Shown here: piece after piece, positions 5,177 to 5,260 of the stretch
Numbering within the stretch: the first letter of the stretch is position 1
Layout: every line of letters begins with the position of its first letter
Source of the DNA: Nanobdellota archaeon
Lineage (GTDB): Archaea; Nanobdellota; Nanobdellia; Woesearchaeales; JAUYGA01
Direction: 5' to 3'
Assembly: GCA_030690755.1 (NCBI GenBank)
Contig: JAUYGA010000007.1
Location: 1-5,260 of the forward strand
Length of the DNA stretch: 5,260 nucleotides
The notes under the pieces: model-generated
Seen by the model: the letters and a program-made list of their open reading frames with translations, nothing else
Told to the model about the DNA's origin: nothing
The model's database searches: none
Program-made: the position numbers and the translations under genes

Positions 5177-5260
5177 TTAATGAGTTAGCAGTATCAATTC
5201 TGTCCGGCTTTTTTTGAAAAATTTTCCAACCTGTTCTTTTTTTGTCTTCAGAGAAACCAC
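5177..5260 (-). CDS. Possible 3' end of an unrecognised gene (runs off right edge)
   Basis: Twenty-seven codons plus TAA are open to the window edge, ending KKSRTELILLTH. The composition (Lys-rich, with V, G, F, E and T) resembles the neighbouring proteins, but the stretch is too short to assign to a family, and open frames of this length occur by chance in AT-rich DNA. The terminal GTG at 5260-5258 could be an internal Val or a start; the sequence that would show an SD is missing. It is in the same direction as rpsB, with 204 bp between them, so it would be the preceding gene on that strand. Confidence 0.35.
   Translation of the reverse strand: MVSLKTKKEQVGKFFKKSRTELILLTH

Noticed and set aside
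5149..5209. tRNA-like or terminator-like fold: AGCCGGA and TCTGGCT pair over seven bases on the minus strand, and the plus strand has T7 at 5209-5215
   Set aside because: The enclosed length is about 61 nt with no T-loop GTTCRA motif and no anticodon stem, so it is not a tRNA. The pairing competes with GGACAG/CTGTCC (5127-5132 with 5200-5205), and the loop is very long. It was not strong enough to list as a terminator or non-coding RNA.
1..5260. CRISPR arrays, rRNA or tRNA genes, toxin-antitoxin pairs, defence islands
   Set aside because: No regularly spaced repeats, no conserved RNA motifs and no small paired ORFs with recognisable features were found on either strand. The recognised genes are a protease, a recombinase, a phosphoesterase and a ribosomal protein, plus one mobile-element edge.

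Overview
The window looks like an AT-rich archaeal chromosome segment, most likely from a DPANN-type or otherwise poorly characterised archaeon (inference). The evidence is a membrane-inserted archaeal Lon protease (LonB), a RadB recombinase paralogue, an archaeal-type ribosomal protein uS2, TATA-like promoter boxes (TTTAAATA, TTTATAAA), and strong Shine-Dalgarno (SD) sites before every well-supported gene.

Layout, left to right. (1) Positions 1-71, minus strand: the first 23 codons of an IS110-family transposase, with a textbook SD and a hairpin in its leader; the element runs off the left edge. (2) Positions 72-238: a divergent intergenic region with two copies of ATTTAAATACC, probably the lon promoter and possibly bidirectional. 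(3) 239-2257, plus: lonB, starting at TTG and carrying a lysine/serine-rich N-terminal tail of about 48 residues. (4) 2258-2368: an AT-rich gap with an imperfect 16-bp direct repeat and a small inverted repeat. (5) 2369-3097, plus: radB. (6) 3198-4325, plus: a PHP-domain metal-dependent phosphoesterase of unknown substrate, with an unusual basic insert and C-terminal extension. (7) 4326-4378: a convergent gap with T-tracts that probably terminate the rpsB transcript. (8) 4379-4972, minus: rpsB (uS2). (9) 4973-5176: its leader region, with two TTTATAAA boxes and protein-like but start-less coding traces. (10) 5177-5260, minus: the possible 3' end of an unrecognised gene.

The plus-strand genes lon, radB and PHP are spaced by about 100 bp each, with promoter-like AT-rich gaps. 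They are probably separately transcribed rather than one tight operon, so shared function should not be assumed. LonB handles membrane and soluble protein quality control, RadB assists RadA in recombination and repair, and uS2 is a 30S core protein. I see no convincing new multi-gene system. The points most worth a second look are the IS110 leader (possible bridge RNA), the LonB tail, the PHP protein, and the leader region of rpsB.

Three genes have an in-frame upstream TTG or GTG that would give a longer protein. In each case the SD lies between that codon and a downstream ATG, or overlaps the codon, so I use the shorter start.
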